Source: CABZJG01 sp965659715 (GTDB lineage: Bacteria; Pseudomonadota; Alphaproteobacteria; Rhodobacterales; Rhodobacteraceae). From it: DNA of 64,000 nt. The DNA lies in assembly GCA_965659715.1 (NCBI GenBank), contig CBFHXE010000004.1, positions 18,981-82,980 of the forward strand, read 5' to 3'. Below, in pieces: positions 1 through 9,410 of the stretch. The notes below the pieces were generated by a model. The model was given only the letters and a program-made list of their open reading frames with translations, was not told the DNA's origin and did not search any database. The translations under genes and the position numbers were made by a program. How positions within the stretch are numbered: position 1 is the stretch's first letter; each line of letters begins with the position of its first letter.

Positions 1-122
1 CCGCCGCGCACGATGAACCTGCCGCCATACTTGGCAAAGGCAATGGCATTTGCTGCCTTATATTTCTCATAGATCTCAGGATCTTTGACTGTGACCTGCG
101 CAATCCAATACCCCTTAGCCAT
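1..122 (-). CDS. DUF1330 family protein, 5' part only
   Basis: The reverse strand reads ATG at 122 and encodes about 40 residues beginning MAKGYWIAQV and containing FAKYGGRF, the typical N-terminus of the small DUF1330 proteins (about 95 residues, dimeric ferredoxin-like fold, function unknown). A strong ribosome binding site (AGGAGGT) lies just upstream of the ATG. The gene runs off the left edge of the window, so the C-terminal half is not seen. The family assignment rests on the N-terminal motif; no enzymatic role can be given. Confidence 0.8.
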   Translation of the reverse strand, partial: MAKGYWIAQVTVKDPEIYEKYKAANAIAFAKYGGRFIVRG

Positions 123-253
123 CTGACCTCCTGAAACGCATTTTCTCTAAGTTTACGAGATAGGATCCCATTGAGTGAATTCACCCTTCTATCAGCGTTT
201 TTAGCGCCAATATCTACAGTCTCGCAAACAATAAACTTAAGTTTGTGCCGCGG

Positions 254-1897
254 TCAAACCAGTCGTGATATTTCTTTGGCGGCCCGAATAAAGTCTTTAA
301 ACAGCGGGTGCGGCTCAAAAGGTTTTGATTTCAACTCGGGATGGAACTGCACGCCAATAAACCATGGATGATCTGTCCATTCGACAATTTCCGGCAACCT
401 TCCGTCGGGGGACATGCCCGAAAACCGCAGGCCCGCAGCTTCGAGCTGTTCGCGATATTTGATGTCCACTTCATAGCGGTGGCGGTGACGTTCATCAATT
501 TCCGTGCTGCCATATATTTCGGCCACTTGTGATCCGGGGCTCAAACTGGCGTCATAGGCGCCCAGCCGCATGGTGCCGCCTTTATCGTCATCCACCTTGC
601 GCGCAACTTTATGATTGCCCTGTACCCATTCTTTGAGGTGATAGACCACCGGCTCAAAGCGTTTTCCGCCTGCCTCGTGGTCAAATTCCTCTGATCCGGC
701 ATCGTTGACACCAATGACATTGCGGGCCGCTTCAATCACCGCCATCTGCATCCCAAGGCATATGCCCAAATACGGCACCTTATGTTCGCGGGCAAACTGC
801 GCGGCTTTTATTTTGCCTTCAGTGCCGCGTTCGCCAAACCCGCCGGGCACCAAGATCGCATGAAACCCTTGCAAAAGAGGGGCTGCATCTTGGGTTTCAA
901 AGATTTCCGCATCCACCCATTCAACATTCACCCGCACCCGATTGGCCATACCGCCATGGGTCAAAGCTTCAGCGATGGATTTATAGGCATCTTCAAGCTG
1001 GGTATATTTGCCGACAATGGCCACATTGACCTGACCTTCTGGATTATAAATCCGATCTGCTACATCATCCCAGCGGGTCAGATCAAGTTGCGGGGCGGGC
1101 GCGATGCCAAAGGCATCAAGCACCGCCTGATCCAGACCTTCGCGGTGATAGGCCAAGGGCGCTTCGTAAATTGATTTTAGATCTTGCGCCGCAATCACGC
1201 TTTCGGAGCGAACATTGCAGAACAAGGCCAGCTTTTCGCGCTCTTTTTCGGGTATCTCGCCTTCGGAGCGGCACACCAAAATGTCTGGCGCCAAGCCGAT
1301 CGAGCGCAGCTCTTTAACACTGTGCTGTGTGGGTTTGGTTTTCAACTCGCCACTGGCTTTGATAAAGGGCAATAGGGTCAGATGCATGAAAATACATTGC
1401 CCGCGCGGCTTATCTTGTGAAAACTGACGGATGGCTTCAAAAAATGGCAGGCCCTCGATATCGCCCACAGTGCCGCCAATTTCACAGAGCATGAAATCCA
1501 CTTCATCTTCCCCAATAGAAATGAAGTCTTTAATTTCATTGGTCACATGGGGGATCACTTGAATGGTTTTGCCAAGGTAATCACCGCGGCGCTCTTTTTC
1601 CAAAACGGTCGAGTATATCCGCCCCGAGGAAATAGAATCGGTTTTAAGGGCGGCAACCCCGGTAAAGCGCTCATAATGCCCAAGGTCCAGATCGGTTTCG
1701 GCGCCATCATCGGTGACGAAAACCTCGCCATGTTCAAACGGGCTCATTGTGCCCGGATCAACATTTAAATAGGGGTCCAGCTTGCGCAGCCGTACAGTAT
1801 AATTGCGCGCTTGCAGCAAAGAGCCAACGGCTGCCGATGCTAGACCTTTGCCCAGTGAAGAAACCACGCCGCCGGTAATGAAAATAAATCGAGCCAA
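254..1897 (-). CDS. pyrG: CTP synthase
   Basis: CTP synthase makes CTP from UTP, ATP and glutamine, the last step of de novo cytidine nucleotide synthesis. The 547-residue protein has the usual length. Residues 1-270 are the amidoligase domain, starting MARFIFITGGVVSSLGKG; residues from about 290 on are the class I glutamine amidotransferase domain with the nucleophile Cys380 in GICLGMQ and the His519/Glu521 pair in QFHPE. It lies downstream of secG on the same strand, 168 bases away, an arrangement common in Rhodobacterales. All key residues are present, so it should be functional. Confidence 0.97.
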   Translation of the reverse strand: MARFIFITGGVVSSLGKGLASAAVGSLLQARNYTVRLRKLDPYLNVDPGTMSPFEHGEVFVTDDGAETDLDLGHYERFTGVAALKTDSISSGRIYSTVLEKERRGDYLGKTIQVIPHVTNEIKDFISIGEDEVDFMLCEIGGTVGDIEGLPFFEAIRQFSQDKPRGQCIFMHLTLLPFIKASGELKTKPTQHSVKELRSIGLAPDILVCRSEGEIPEKEREKLALFCNVRSESVIAAQDLKSIYEAPLAYHREGLDQAVLDAFGIAPAPQLDLTRWDDVADRIYNPEGQVNVAIVGKYTQLEDAYKSIAEALTHGGMANRVRVNVEWVDAEIFETQDAAPLLQGFHAILVPGGFGERGTEGKIKAAQFAREHKVPYLGICLGMQMAVIEAARNVIGVNDAGSEEFDHEAGGKRFEPVVYHLKEWVQGNHKVARKVDDDKGGTMRLGAYDASLSPGSQVAEIYGSTEIDERHRHRYEVDIKYREQLEAAGLRFSGMSPDGRLPEIVEWTDHPWFIGVQFHPELKSKPFEPHPLFKDFIRAAKEISRLV

Positions 1898-2065
1898 GGC
1901 TCACCCCCGTGATATTCATTGCGCTGAACGCGCAAAATAAGTGCCCATACATGCCCGAATTGGCGCAGGTTCACGGGAGTAAACTCATATAGGATTCGCA
2001 ACCTTAATGCAATAAGACCGCAAGATAATGTTGAGGTCTTATGGATAGTATCAATCAGTAGTGTA

Positions 2066-2434
2066 TTAGTCGGCGCTTGGAACCAGTGGCGCTGTATCTT
2101 CTGGATCAGGTGGCAACAAGGCGTCGGCATCCGGTAAAGCCGGGGCTGTTGCCGCGCCTTCGGTGCTTTGAATTCCCAACCGGTCGATCACCGAGGACCC
2201 TGCTGACTTGCGCGCTGCAATCACTGTCAAGCTGAGCGAAGTGATGATAAAAGCAACCGCCAAAATCCAAGTGACTTTCGTTAAAGCCGAGGCTGCGCTG
2301 CGGCCCGACATCACGCCGCCACCGCCGCCACCGCCGCCAAGTCCAAGACCGCCGCCCTCTGAGCGTTGCAGCAGCACAACACCGACCAAAGCCAGTGCCA
2401 GCAAAAGGTGGATAGTAAGAACGACGTTTTCCAT
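2066..2434 (-). CDS. secG: Preprotein translocase subunit SecG
   Basis: SecG is the small inner-membrane subunit of the SecYEG translocon. The 122-residue protein starts MENVVLTIHLLLAL and has two membrane segments (about residues 4-22 and 53-73) separated by the cytoplasmic glycine-rich loop GGGLGLGGGGGGG that is typical of alphaproteobacterial SecG. The tail after residue 80 is long, acidic and proline-rich. The reading frame is open further upstream, but the ATG at 2434 matches the family start. It is transcribed towards pyrG and divergently from the nitrile hydratase genes. Confidence 0.93.
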   Translation of the reverse strand: MENVVLTIHLLLALALVGVVLLQRSEGGGLGLGGGGGGGGVMSGRSAASALTKVTWILAVAFIITSLSLTVIAARKSAGSSVIDRLGIQSTEGAATAPALPDADALLPPDPEDTAPLVPSAD

Positions 2435-2539
2435 AGAGCCTCGTGTATCGCTGTTAGGCGCTAGATAGGAAAGTTTTCCCTCCGAGGCAAGGGGCAATAC
2501 CATCTTGACCCGAGCGAATCCTCTGCGCAGAGTGACTCT

Positions 2540-3160
2540 ATGCCACATGATGCCCATGACCATGATCAACCGCACAGCCTTTTGCCCTCTGATCCAGCGC
2601 TGAGGGTCAAAGCGCTTGAGACACTTTTGATCGGCAAAGGGTTGGTTGATCCGGCCACGCTTGATGAAATTATTGATACCTATCAAACAAAAATCGGTCC
2701 TCAGAATGGCGCAGAAGTGGTGGCGCGGGCCTGGAGCGATGATGCGTTTCGTGATCTGCTGTTTAATGACGCCACGGCTGCGGTGTCACAGATGGGGTTT
2801 TATGGCCGTCAGGGCGAACATATTGTGGCGGTTCAAAATGCGGATAATGTGCACAACCTTGTTGTGTGCACCTTGTGCAGTTGTTATCCATGGCCGCTTT
2901 TGGGCATTCCTCCGGGCTGGTATAAATCGGATGCCTACCGCGCACGGGCCGTGCGCGAGCCGCGCAAAGTGCTGGCCGAATTTGGCGTAACACTGCCCGA
3001 AAATGTCTCTGTTAAGGTTTGGGATAGTACTGCAGAAATCCGTTATCTTGTGGTGCCGCAACGGCCCGCGGGCACCGAAGGATGGGACGTGAAGGATTTG
3101 GCAAATCTAATCACCCGCGATGCCATGATCGGCACCGGTTTGATTGCAGCCCCGTCATGA
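2540..3160 (+). CDS. nthA: Nitrile hydratase alpha subunit, cobalt type
   Basis: Nitrile hydratase hydrates nitriles to amides in the cytoplasm. The 206-residue protein carries the metal-binding claw C-T-L-C-S-C at residues 110-115, where the cysteines are normally oxidised to sulfinic and sulfenic acids. Threonine at the second position of the claw (not serine) is the accepted mark of the non-corrin cobalt type. A histidine-rich N-terminus (MPHDAHDHD) is common in this subunit. The stop codon overlaps the start of the beta subunit (ATGA), so the two are translationally coupled. Confidence 0.95.
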   Translation: MPHDAHDHDQPHSLLPSDPALRVKALETLLIGKGLVDPATLDEIIDTYQTKIGPQNGAEVVARAWSDDAFRDLLFNDATAAVSQMGFYGRQGEHIVAVQNADNVHNLVVCTLCSCYPWPLLGIPPGWYKSDAYRARAVREPRKVLAEFGVTLPENVSVKVWDSTAEIRYLVVPQRPAGTEGWDVKDLANLITRDAMIGTGLIAAPS

Positions 3161-3834
3161 GCCGGCTCCATGATATGGGCGGCCGCTTTGGCGATGGACC
3201 GGTGGATCCCGAGCCCGCAGATGCGCCGGTTTTTGCCGAAGAGTGGCACGCGCGCGCATTGGCGGTAACGCTGGCGGCCGGAAGCCTCGGCCTATGGACA
3301 CTGGATGCATCGCGCCATTCGCGCGAGCGGCTGCTGCCGGCTGATTATGCGGTGTTTACCTATTATGAAAAATGGATATCAGCGCTGTGCAATATGCTGG
3401 TTGAGCATGACGTTCTAAGCCGCGCCGAGCTGCAAAGCGCAGCGGCCGACAGCAAACCATCGCCGCTTCAGGCGCGCCGGTTGACGCCCGATAAAGTTGC
3501 CAAAGTTCTGTCAAGCGGCGGTCCTACCGAACGCGAGAGCAATAAAAAGCCACGCTTTGCCATTGGCGACGCGGTGCGCGCGGGTTCGGGGCAAAACCAG
3601 ATGATCAACGGAGGCCACAGCCGATTGCCGTCCTATGCAGCCGGAAAAAAAGGCCGTATTGTGCAGTGCTACGGCGCACATGTGTTTCCGGATGCCAATG
3701 CCCATGGGCAGGGCGAAGCGCCCGAGCCACTTTACTGCGTGGCCTTTCGGGCCGATGTGCTTTGGGCGCATGCTGAAAGCCCCGACGACGAAGTGATGCT
3801 TGATCTATGGCAAAGTTATCTGGAGCCGATGTAA
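3157..3834 (+). CDS. nthB: Nitrile hydratase beta subunit
   Basis: This is the partner of the alpha subunit; the active enzyme is a heterodimer or heterotetramer. The 225-residue protein begins MSRLHDMGGRFGDGPV, the characteristic MxGxHDxGGxxGxGPV-like start, and has the C-terminal SH3-like domain around FAIGDAVRAG and PSYAAGKKGRI. The ATG at 3157 overlaps the alpha-subunit stop by four bases. A longer frame is open upstream, but the chosen start matches the family and the coupling. The gene ends in TAATG, where the stop shares a base with the accessory-protein start. Confidence 0.94.
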   Translation: MSRLHDMGGRFGDGPVDPEPADAPVFAEEWHARALAVTLAAGSLGLWTLDASRHSRERLLPADYAVFTYYEKWISALCNMLVEHDVLSRAELQSAAADSKPSPLQARRLTPDKVAKVLSSGGPTERESNKKPRFAIGDAVRAGSGQNQMINGGHSRLPSYAAGKKGRIVQCYGAHVFPDANAHGQGEAPEPLYCVAFRADVLWAHAESPDDEVMLDLWQSYLEPM

Positions 3835-4157
3835 TGCAAGCTGCGCCGCAGCCGGTTTTTGAACAGCCATGGCATGCTCAGCTTTTTGCGCTAAGCGTGG
3901 CGCTGCACGCGCAAGGACTTTTTAGCTGGCCGGATTGGACAAAACGCTTTGGCGCAAGGCTTAAACACAATGGCGCCGACCATGAGCTTAATGGCGGTGA
4001 CGATTATTTTACCGCGTGGCTGGAAACGCTCGAAGAGCTGCTGGTCGAGCGCGATCCAGAGGATCAGCGCCAGTTATCTGATTTGCACGCCGCATGGACC
4101 GAGGCCCATTTGAGCACGCCGCACGGCAGCCCGGTTGCCATTAAAGTTAAAAAATAA
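3834..4157 (+). CDS. Nitrile hydratase accessory (activator) protein
   Basis: This 107-residue protein is the small P14K-like accessory protein that delivers cobalt to the alpha subunit and helps its maturation. Evidence is the position directly after the beta subunit, the TAATG overlap, and motifs shared with the beta-subunit N-terminal fold: PVFEQPWHAQLFALSVALHAQG followed by FSWPDW and a YFTAWLETLEELL helix. It starts at the ATG at 3834; upstream in-frame starts lie within the beta gene. With the two subunit genes it completes a minimal three-gene operon; no amidase or cobalt transporter gene is adjacent. Confidence 0.88.
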   Translation: MQAAPQPVFEQPWHAQLFALSVALHAQGLFSWPDWTKRFGARLKHNGADHELNGGDDYFTAWLETLEELLVERDPEDQRQLSDLHAAWTEAHLSTPHGSPVAIKVKK

Positions 4158-4242
4158 ACCAGTTTGGTGCTTTTCGAGGTTTTCTAGCGCGGCCAGGGCC
4201 GCTATACCGACGCGGGTTTGACGCAGATCGGAAAGGTCAAAA

Positions 4243-5534
4243 ATGGCAAACGTCGTCGTGGTTGGCGCCCAATGGGGCGACGAAGGCAAAGGAAAACTGG
4301 TCGATTGGCTCAGCGAGCGCGCCGATGTCATCGTGCGGTTTCAAGGCGGTCACAATGCTGGCCATACTCTGGTGATTGACGGCAAGGTTTATAAACTGTC
4401 GCTGCTGCCGTCAGGGATTGTGCGCAGCGGTAAGTTGTCGGTCATAGGCAATGGTGTGGTTCTAGACCCATGGCATTTAAAAGAAGAGATTGCCAAGCTG
4501 CAGGGCCAAGGTGTGCAAATTTCGCCCGAAATCTGATGATTGCGGAAAACACGCCGCTGATATTACCGGTACACTCCGAACTAGATCAGGCCCGCGAACG
4601 ACAGAATAAAGTCGCCAAAATTGGCACCACGGGGCGCGGCATCGGTCCGGCTTATGAAGATAAAGTTGGCCGCCGCGCGATCCGTGTGTCCGATTTGGCC
4701 GATCTTGATACGCTTAAAGCACGCATAGAGCGTTTAGCTGTACACCATGATACCCTGCGCCGTGGTATGGGTATGGCCGAGGTGGATACCGACGCGCTTC
4801 TTGCCAAGTTGAATGACATCGCGCCGCTGGTTCTGCAATTTGCAGCGCCGGTCTGGAAGGTGCTGGCCGAAGAGCGCAAAGCCGGTAAACGGATATTATT
4901 CGAGGGCGCGCAAGGCAGCCTGTTGGATGTTGATTTTGGCACCTATCCCTTTGTGACATCGTCCAATGTGATTGCGGGCCAAGCGGCCACCGGATCTGGC
5001 ATGGGGCCGGGCTCGATTGATTTTGTGCTTGGCATTGTCAAAGCCTATACAACGCGGGTTGGCGAAGGCCCGTTTCCGACCGAGCTTGATGATGCAGACG
5101 GTCAACGCTTAGGCGAACGCGGCCATGAGTTTGGCGTGGTGACCGGACGCAAACGCCGCTGCGGTTGGTTTGATGCCGCTTTGGTGCGCCAGACCTGCGC
5201 TACATCGGGCGTGAAAGGCATTGCCTTTACCAAGCTGGATGTGCTGGACGGCTTTGAGACGCTAAAAATCTGCGTTGGATATGAGCTAGACGGTAAGACG
5301 CTAGACTATCTTCCTTTTGCCGCAGATCAGCAGGCGCGCTGCGTGCCGATTTATGAAGAAATGGACGGCTGGTCCGACAGCACAGAGGGCGCCAGAAGCT
5401 GGGCAGATCTCCCGGCCAACGCAATTAAATATGTGCGCCGCGTGGAAGAGTTGATTGAATGCCCAGTTGCGCTAGTTTCAACCTCACCAGAGCGTGAGGA
5501 TACGATTTTGGTCACCGACCCGTTTCAAGACTAA
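4243..5534 (+). pseudogene. purA: Adenylosuccinate synthetase, broken by a one-base frameshift
   Basis: PurA converts IMP, GTP and aspartate to adenylosuccinate in AMP synthesis. The first frame (4243-4536) gives MANVVVVGAQWGDEGKGK, the GTP-binding start, up to QISPE, then stops. The rest, from NLMIAENTPLILPVHSELD through TTGRGIGPAYEDK to the C-terminus at 5534, is in another frame. Adding one A to the AAA run at 4529-4531 joins them without a gap into a full-length protein of about 430 residues with all motifs intact. Because purA is normally a single essential gene in prototrophs, a sequencing or assembly error is as likely as a real mutation. DUF2842 follows 17 bases downstream. Confidence 0.93.
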
Positions 5535-5551
5535 CCGAACTGCGAGAAGAC

Positions 5552-5767
5552 ATGGCCCTAAGTTACAAAGCCCGCCGCCGCTGGTCACTGGTGATTTTAT
5601 TGATCGGCCTGCCGCTTTATGTCGTGGTGGCTGTTGGCGTTATCGGATTATTTGATCGCCCACCGATCTGGCTTGAGTTGCTCATTTACGTATCTTTAGG
5701 CGTGCTTTGGGCACTGCCGTTTAAATTTATCTTTCGCGGCATAGGGCAGGCTGACCCTGACCAGTAG
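5552..5767 (+). CDS. DUF2842 membrane protein
   Basis: A 71-residue protein with a short basic N-terminus (MALSYKARRRW) and two predicted membrane helices (about residues 12-32 and 40-58). Length, hydrophobicity pattern and the location right after purA match the DUF2842 family of alphaproteobacteria. Its function is unknown. It ends with a genuine TAG stop. Confidence 0.8.
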   Translation: MALSYKARRRWSLVILLIGLPLYVVVAVGVIGLFDRPPIWLELLIYVSLGVLWALPFKFIFRGIGQADPDQ

Positions 5768-5800
5768 CAGGCTAAAGTAGCGCCGCGCTTGCGCATCACT

Positions 5801-7666
5801 TTAGTGCAAAATCTGGTCGGGCAATTGATAGCCAATTTTATCCTTGCAGATTTCATATGTTCCATCCTCAAGAGCCTTTACTTTTCCCTGTTCAATCAAG
5901 GCGTTGAAAATGCCCATATAAGTCCGGCGCACGAAAGGACTTTCGGACACTTCACGCGTGCGGCTAAAAACATTACGTCGGACAAAAGTTTCGCGCTTTA
6001 AAACGAACGATAAATAGCTTGCGGCCGCTTCTATCTGGGCCTCTAGCGTGGTCGCTTTGACCCGTTCAGCATAAGTTGCGAAATCAATCGGGGTTTCGAT
6101 TGGATTGTTTTCAGCTATCTCTGCGGCGGCGGCTTTTGGGGCATCAACGCGTTGATCTTCCACCAATCGAAGTGGTTTGGGCATTGGGCTGTCATTGCCC
6201 CCTACCGAAGGGGCGTCTTGCGAAGAGGGGTTCGGCGCGAAATGTGTCGAGGACGACATCTTTAATATATCGTTGGTCGCAGGATCAGTTGGAACTTCGC
6301 CCCTATTCGCGGCAACCGCTGCCCGCAAATGCGCCAGTGCGTTGCGCCGACGGCTTTGACCGGGGTGGGCCATTTTTTGGTCTGTTTGCTTCAGCAATCG
6401 CGAAACATCTTGTTGCTCTTGGCGCAAAACCTGTTGCCTTAGGCGCGCTGGCTGCATTTCTTTCGGTATATTTTGCTGTTCGTCTTCAAGACTGGTTGAA
6501 TTCAAGGACAGCATTTCGGTTAAATTATCCTCAAAGGAGCTTTTCTGAGCCTCCTGACGGGGTGACGTTTCCACAGCTGCCAAAGGCGAGGGTACTTTGG
6601 TTGTCCGCGCGGTATTTTCTGCAGGTTGGATTTGATTTTCTGTCTCATTTGCCTGCAAGGTTCTGTTATCAGGGACAGGTTTTGGTGCTTCCAAGGGTTG
6701 CTCTTTCTTGGCCAAGACCGGCTTACGTATTACTTTGATCACAGGCTTAACGATAGAAGGAGCCGTGGTAGCAGGCGGCAAATCAACCGGTTTTTGCAAA
6801 GAATTTGCCAAAGATACCGCCGCCGGTTGTGAATTGGGCGCAGCGCTTTGTGCTCCCTAAGATGACACTTCGGAGGTGCTGTTTTTAGGAAAATCGGTTG
6901 GCACCTCTATTGGCTCTGGACGGGGTTCGTCCAAAACTTTGCCGGGTTCATCCATTTTAGCGGGGTCGCTTTGTGCTCTGCCTTTGTTCGGTTCAGAGCT
7001 TAAATCATCAAAAATAATTTCCAGCGGTTTTTGCGCTGTGCCGGTGGTTTTCAAATCCACTGGGTTTTGATTTTCCGTGTGCACTTGGCGGATTTGTGCA
7101 GGGATTTGTGTGCTCAAGTCAGCTTCTACTTGTGTTTCTTGCTCTGCCGAGATCGTGAGAGGTGGAGGCGCCGGATATGATGCAGACTTTTCTTTTCTTG
7201 ATGGTGGGATCACCTCGTGGTCTGCAAAAAAGTTTTCAACAGGTTCGGCCTGGGCCGCCTTATTGTCGTGCCATATCTTGGTTTGGTCATTTTCATCGTC
7301 GCTGTTGGTTCCACGGTTGGTGAGGGCTTTAATCCGCTCTACGCGCACAGTTAGAGTGGTCTCTAGGCCAGATGATTTAGCGTTAAAAGTGCTTGGCTCT
7401 GGGGTCTCGGGCTCTGCCGGAGACAGTACAACATTAGTGCCCTGAGTTCGGGCCGTCAGTTTTTGTGAGGAATTGCGCGATGCAAGCTCGCTTATGAGCC
7501 CCGGATCTAAGTCGGGGGGATTGGCAGCAAAGTAGCGATCATCAGAGGCCAAATCGCGAAAATACTCAGCTATGGCTTTCATAGCGCCAAACGAATCGGT
7601 AAACCCCTCCAAAGTGCAGGAAAAGGTGCCATAGGACACTGTGAGTACTTTGCTTTCAATTCCCAT
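5801..7666 (-). pseudogene. Large unknown Rhodobacterales protein interrupted by one in-frame TAG
   Basis: Two reading frames in the same phase, 7666-6857 (269 codons) and from 6856 down to 5801, are separated only by the TAG at 6857-6859. Reading through gives one 621-position protein. The N-terminus (MGIESKVLTVSYGTFSCTLEG, then FGAMKAIAEYFRDLASDDRYFAANPP) and the C-terminal domain (SYLSFVLKRETFVRRNVFSRTREVSESPFVRRTYMGIFN, residues about 535-600) are compact and conserved-looking; the middle is low-complexity and rich in Pro, Glu, Ser and Gln. I know this layout from roseobacter hypothetical proteins but no function. The part after the TAG has no ATG and no ribosome binding site near its first possible TTG start, so it would not be made independently. 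Confidence 0.72.
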
Positions 7667-7743
7667 AGGGCAGCTTACCTTCGAGTTTGTCTATAAATTA
7701 CCTAACATGACAAAATCGACAAAAAACAAACGAATCTAGGGAT

Positions 7744-7757
7744 AATCATGTATGATT
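7744..7757. promoter_or_regulatory. Inverted repeat upstream of thiN
   Basis: AATCAT and ATGATT are separated by two bases, giving a near-perfect 14-base palindrome in the 137-base space between two divergent genes, 47 bases before the thiN start. It could be an operator or part of a promoter; no regulator is known for it. Confidence 0.25.
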
Positions 7758-7803
7758 TCATGGCCATATTAAGGCAGAGTGGAATTTGTGAGGAAATTTT
7801 GTC

Positions 7804-8484
7804 GTGAACCGGCCTATTGTATCCGAAAATGAACCAATAACCCTGCTGGGCGGGGCATCGGTTGACGCCAGCCTGTTAGCTGAGGGTTTGCGCCTTGCCC
7901 CCAAGGCTGTGGCCGCAGATGGGGGCGCAAAGACCCTGTTTGACCATGGCCATCAGCCTTTGGCCGTAATCGGTGATTTAGACTCGCTCGCGCCGGATCT
8001 GCAGGCACAGGTGCCAGTTGAGCGGCTCCACCGCATTACTGAGCAGGACAGTACGGATTTTGAAAAATGCTTGTCAAGGATCGAAGCGCCACTGGTCATT
8101 GGGCTCGGGTTTATTGGTGGGCGTGTTGATCATCAAATGGCGGTACAAAGCGTGTTGGTACGCTATGCCCATCAGCGCTGCTTGCTGATTGGCAAGCAGG
8201 ATGTTGTCTGTGTTGTGCCGCCACAGTTTGCACTTGATCTGCCGATTGGTGCCCGAGTTTCGCTTTTCCCTATGGCGCCGACAAAGGTGGCCTCGCAGGG
8301 GCTGGACTGGCCGACAGATGGGCTTGAGTTTTCTCCAACTGGCCAAATAGGAACATCCAACCGATGCAATGAAAAGCTGGTCCTAGCACCGGAAAATTGC
8401 TCAATGTTGCTTATTCTGCCGCGGAAATTTGCCGAGCTGGTAGCATCTGCATTGCAGCGCGCACCAAAATGGCCCGCTCCCTGA
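7804..8484 (+). CDS. thiN: Thiamine pyrophosphokinase
   Basis: This enzyme transfers pyrophosphate from ATP to thiamine to make thiamine diphosphate. The 226-residue protein has the family motifs AADGGAKTLFDHG near residue 38, VIGDLDS, and the QDSTDFEKCL motif, and ends with a beta-sandwich domain. Translation probably starts with the GTG at 7804, preceded by GAGGAA about ten bases upstream. The last 74 bases overlap the 3' end of the convergent EamA gene. It lacks a partner thiamine biosynthesis gene here; it most likely serves thiamine salvage or uptake. Confidence 0.88.
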   Translation: MNRPIVSENEPITLLGGASVDASLLAEGLRLAPKAVAADGGAKTLFDHGHQPLAVIGDLDSLAPDLQAQVPVERLHRITEQDSTDFEKCLSRIEAPLVIGLGFIGGRVDHQMAVQSVLVRYAHQRCLLIGKQDVVCVVPPQFALDLPIGARVSLFPMAPTKVASQGLDWPTDGLEFSPTGQIGTSNRCNEKLVLAPENCSMLLILPRKFAELVASALQRAPKWPAP

Positions 8485-9373
8485 TGAGGATATAAAGTCC
8501 CGCAGCAATGATCATAACGATCCCAATTGCGGCCGAAGGATTGGGCAGGTCGGAAAAAACCAGCCAACCAATCACAGTGGCTATTGGAATTTCCAGATAT
8601 TGTAAGGGTGCGGTGGTGCTTGAGGGGGCATAGCGCAAGGACCAAGTCATGACCAAATGCGCAGCGGTGCCCGTAAGACCAAACAGCAGCAACAGCCAAA
8701 TTTGATTTTGGCTCAGGACAATCATTTGCACCTCTGCAAAGTCGCTGCCCTGAAAAAACCAGAGGACTGGCGCGATCATCACCATCGCCATCACACCGTT
8801 TACAGCCTGAAGTCCGATAGGATCTGTCACTTTGGCAATTTGGCGGGTAACCATCATGAAAAATGCAATCAACCATTCGGCCAATAGTGGCAGTAATGCG
8901 GGTGCGCCAACGTTTTGAAAAGATGGTTGGATAACAAAAAGCGTACCGGTAAATCCGACCAGACAAGCGATCAACCGGTGCCGCCCCACAACCTCTTCAA
9001 GAATAACATTGCCCAATAACAGTAAAATGAAGGGCATCACAAAAACAATTGCGATTGTGTCAACCAGTGGTAGATATCTGAGCGCTATAACCATGCAGGT
9101 GATGCCGGCAATCAGTAGGCCGATCCGCAACCATGCAAAGGCGAGGACCCATCCCGACATACGCCACTTGCGCCCGGTCGCGTAAACCAAAGGAATTAAA
9201 AGAATCGCTTGAACCGCGAACCTCACAAATATCAATTGGGCCAAAGGTACGCTTTGGCCAAGCAGCTTTGCCAAGGCATCGCCAAGCGGTGCCAAAAGAC
9301 AAAACAGTAGCATGAGCAAAATGCCGAATAGTGGGCGATCAATGACCGTCCACCATAGGTAATAAATAATCAC
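8411..9373 (-). CDS. EamA/DMT family transporter
   Basis: A 320-residue inner-membrane protein with about ten hydrophobic segments in two EamA repeats (for example LLMLLFCLLAPLGDALAK and, in the second half, LRYAPSSTTAPLQYLEI, the typical helix of the drug/metabolite transporter superfamily). The start is probably the GTG at 9373; no better ATG is near. It overlaps the end of thiN on the other strand by 74 bases. It is a close paralogue of the next gene upstream and the pair probably arose by tandem duplication. The substrate cannot be predicted. Confidence 0.85.
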   Translation of the reverse strand: MIIYYLWWTVIDRPLFGILLMLLFCLLAPLGDALAKLLGQSVPLAQLIFVRFAVQAILLIPLVYATGRKWRMSGWVLAFAWLRIGLLIAGITCMVIALRYLPLVDTIAIVFVMPFILLLLGNVILEEVVGRHRLIACLVGFTGTLFVIQPSFQNVGAPALLPLLAEWLIAFFMMVTRQIAKVTDPIGLQAVNGVMAMVMIAPVLWFFQGSDFAEVQMIVLSQNQIWLLLLFGLTGTAAHLVMTWSLRYAPSSTTAPLQYLEIPIATVIGWLVFSDLPNPSAAIGIVMIIAAGLYILIRERAILVRAAMQMLPARQISAAE

Positions 9374-9410
9374 GAATAAAGCAATCTAAAGCTGTCTGTC
9401 TTTTATTGCG

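Noticed and set aside
2300..2350. Repeat array in the CCGCCGCCACC run
   Set aside because: It is the codon run for the glycine-rich loop of SecG.
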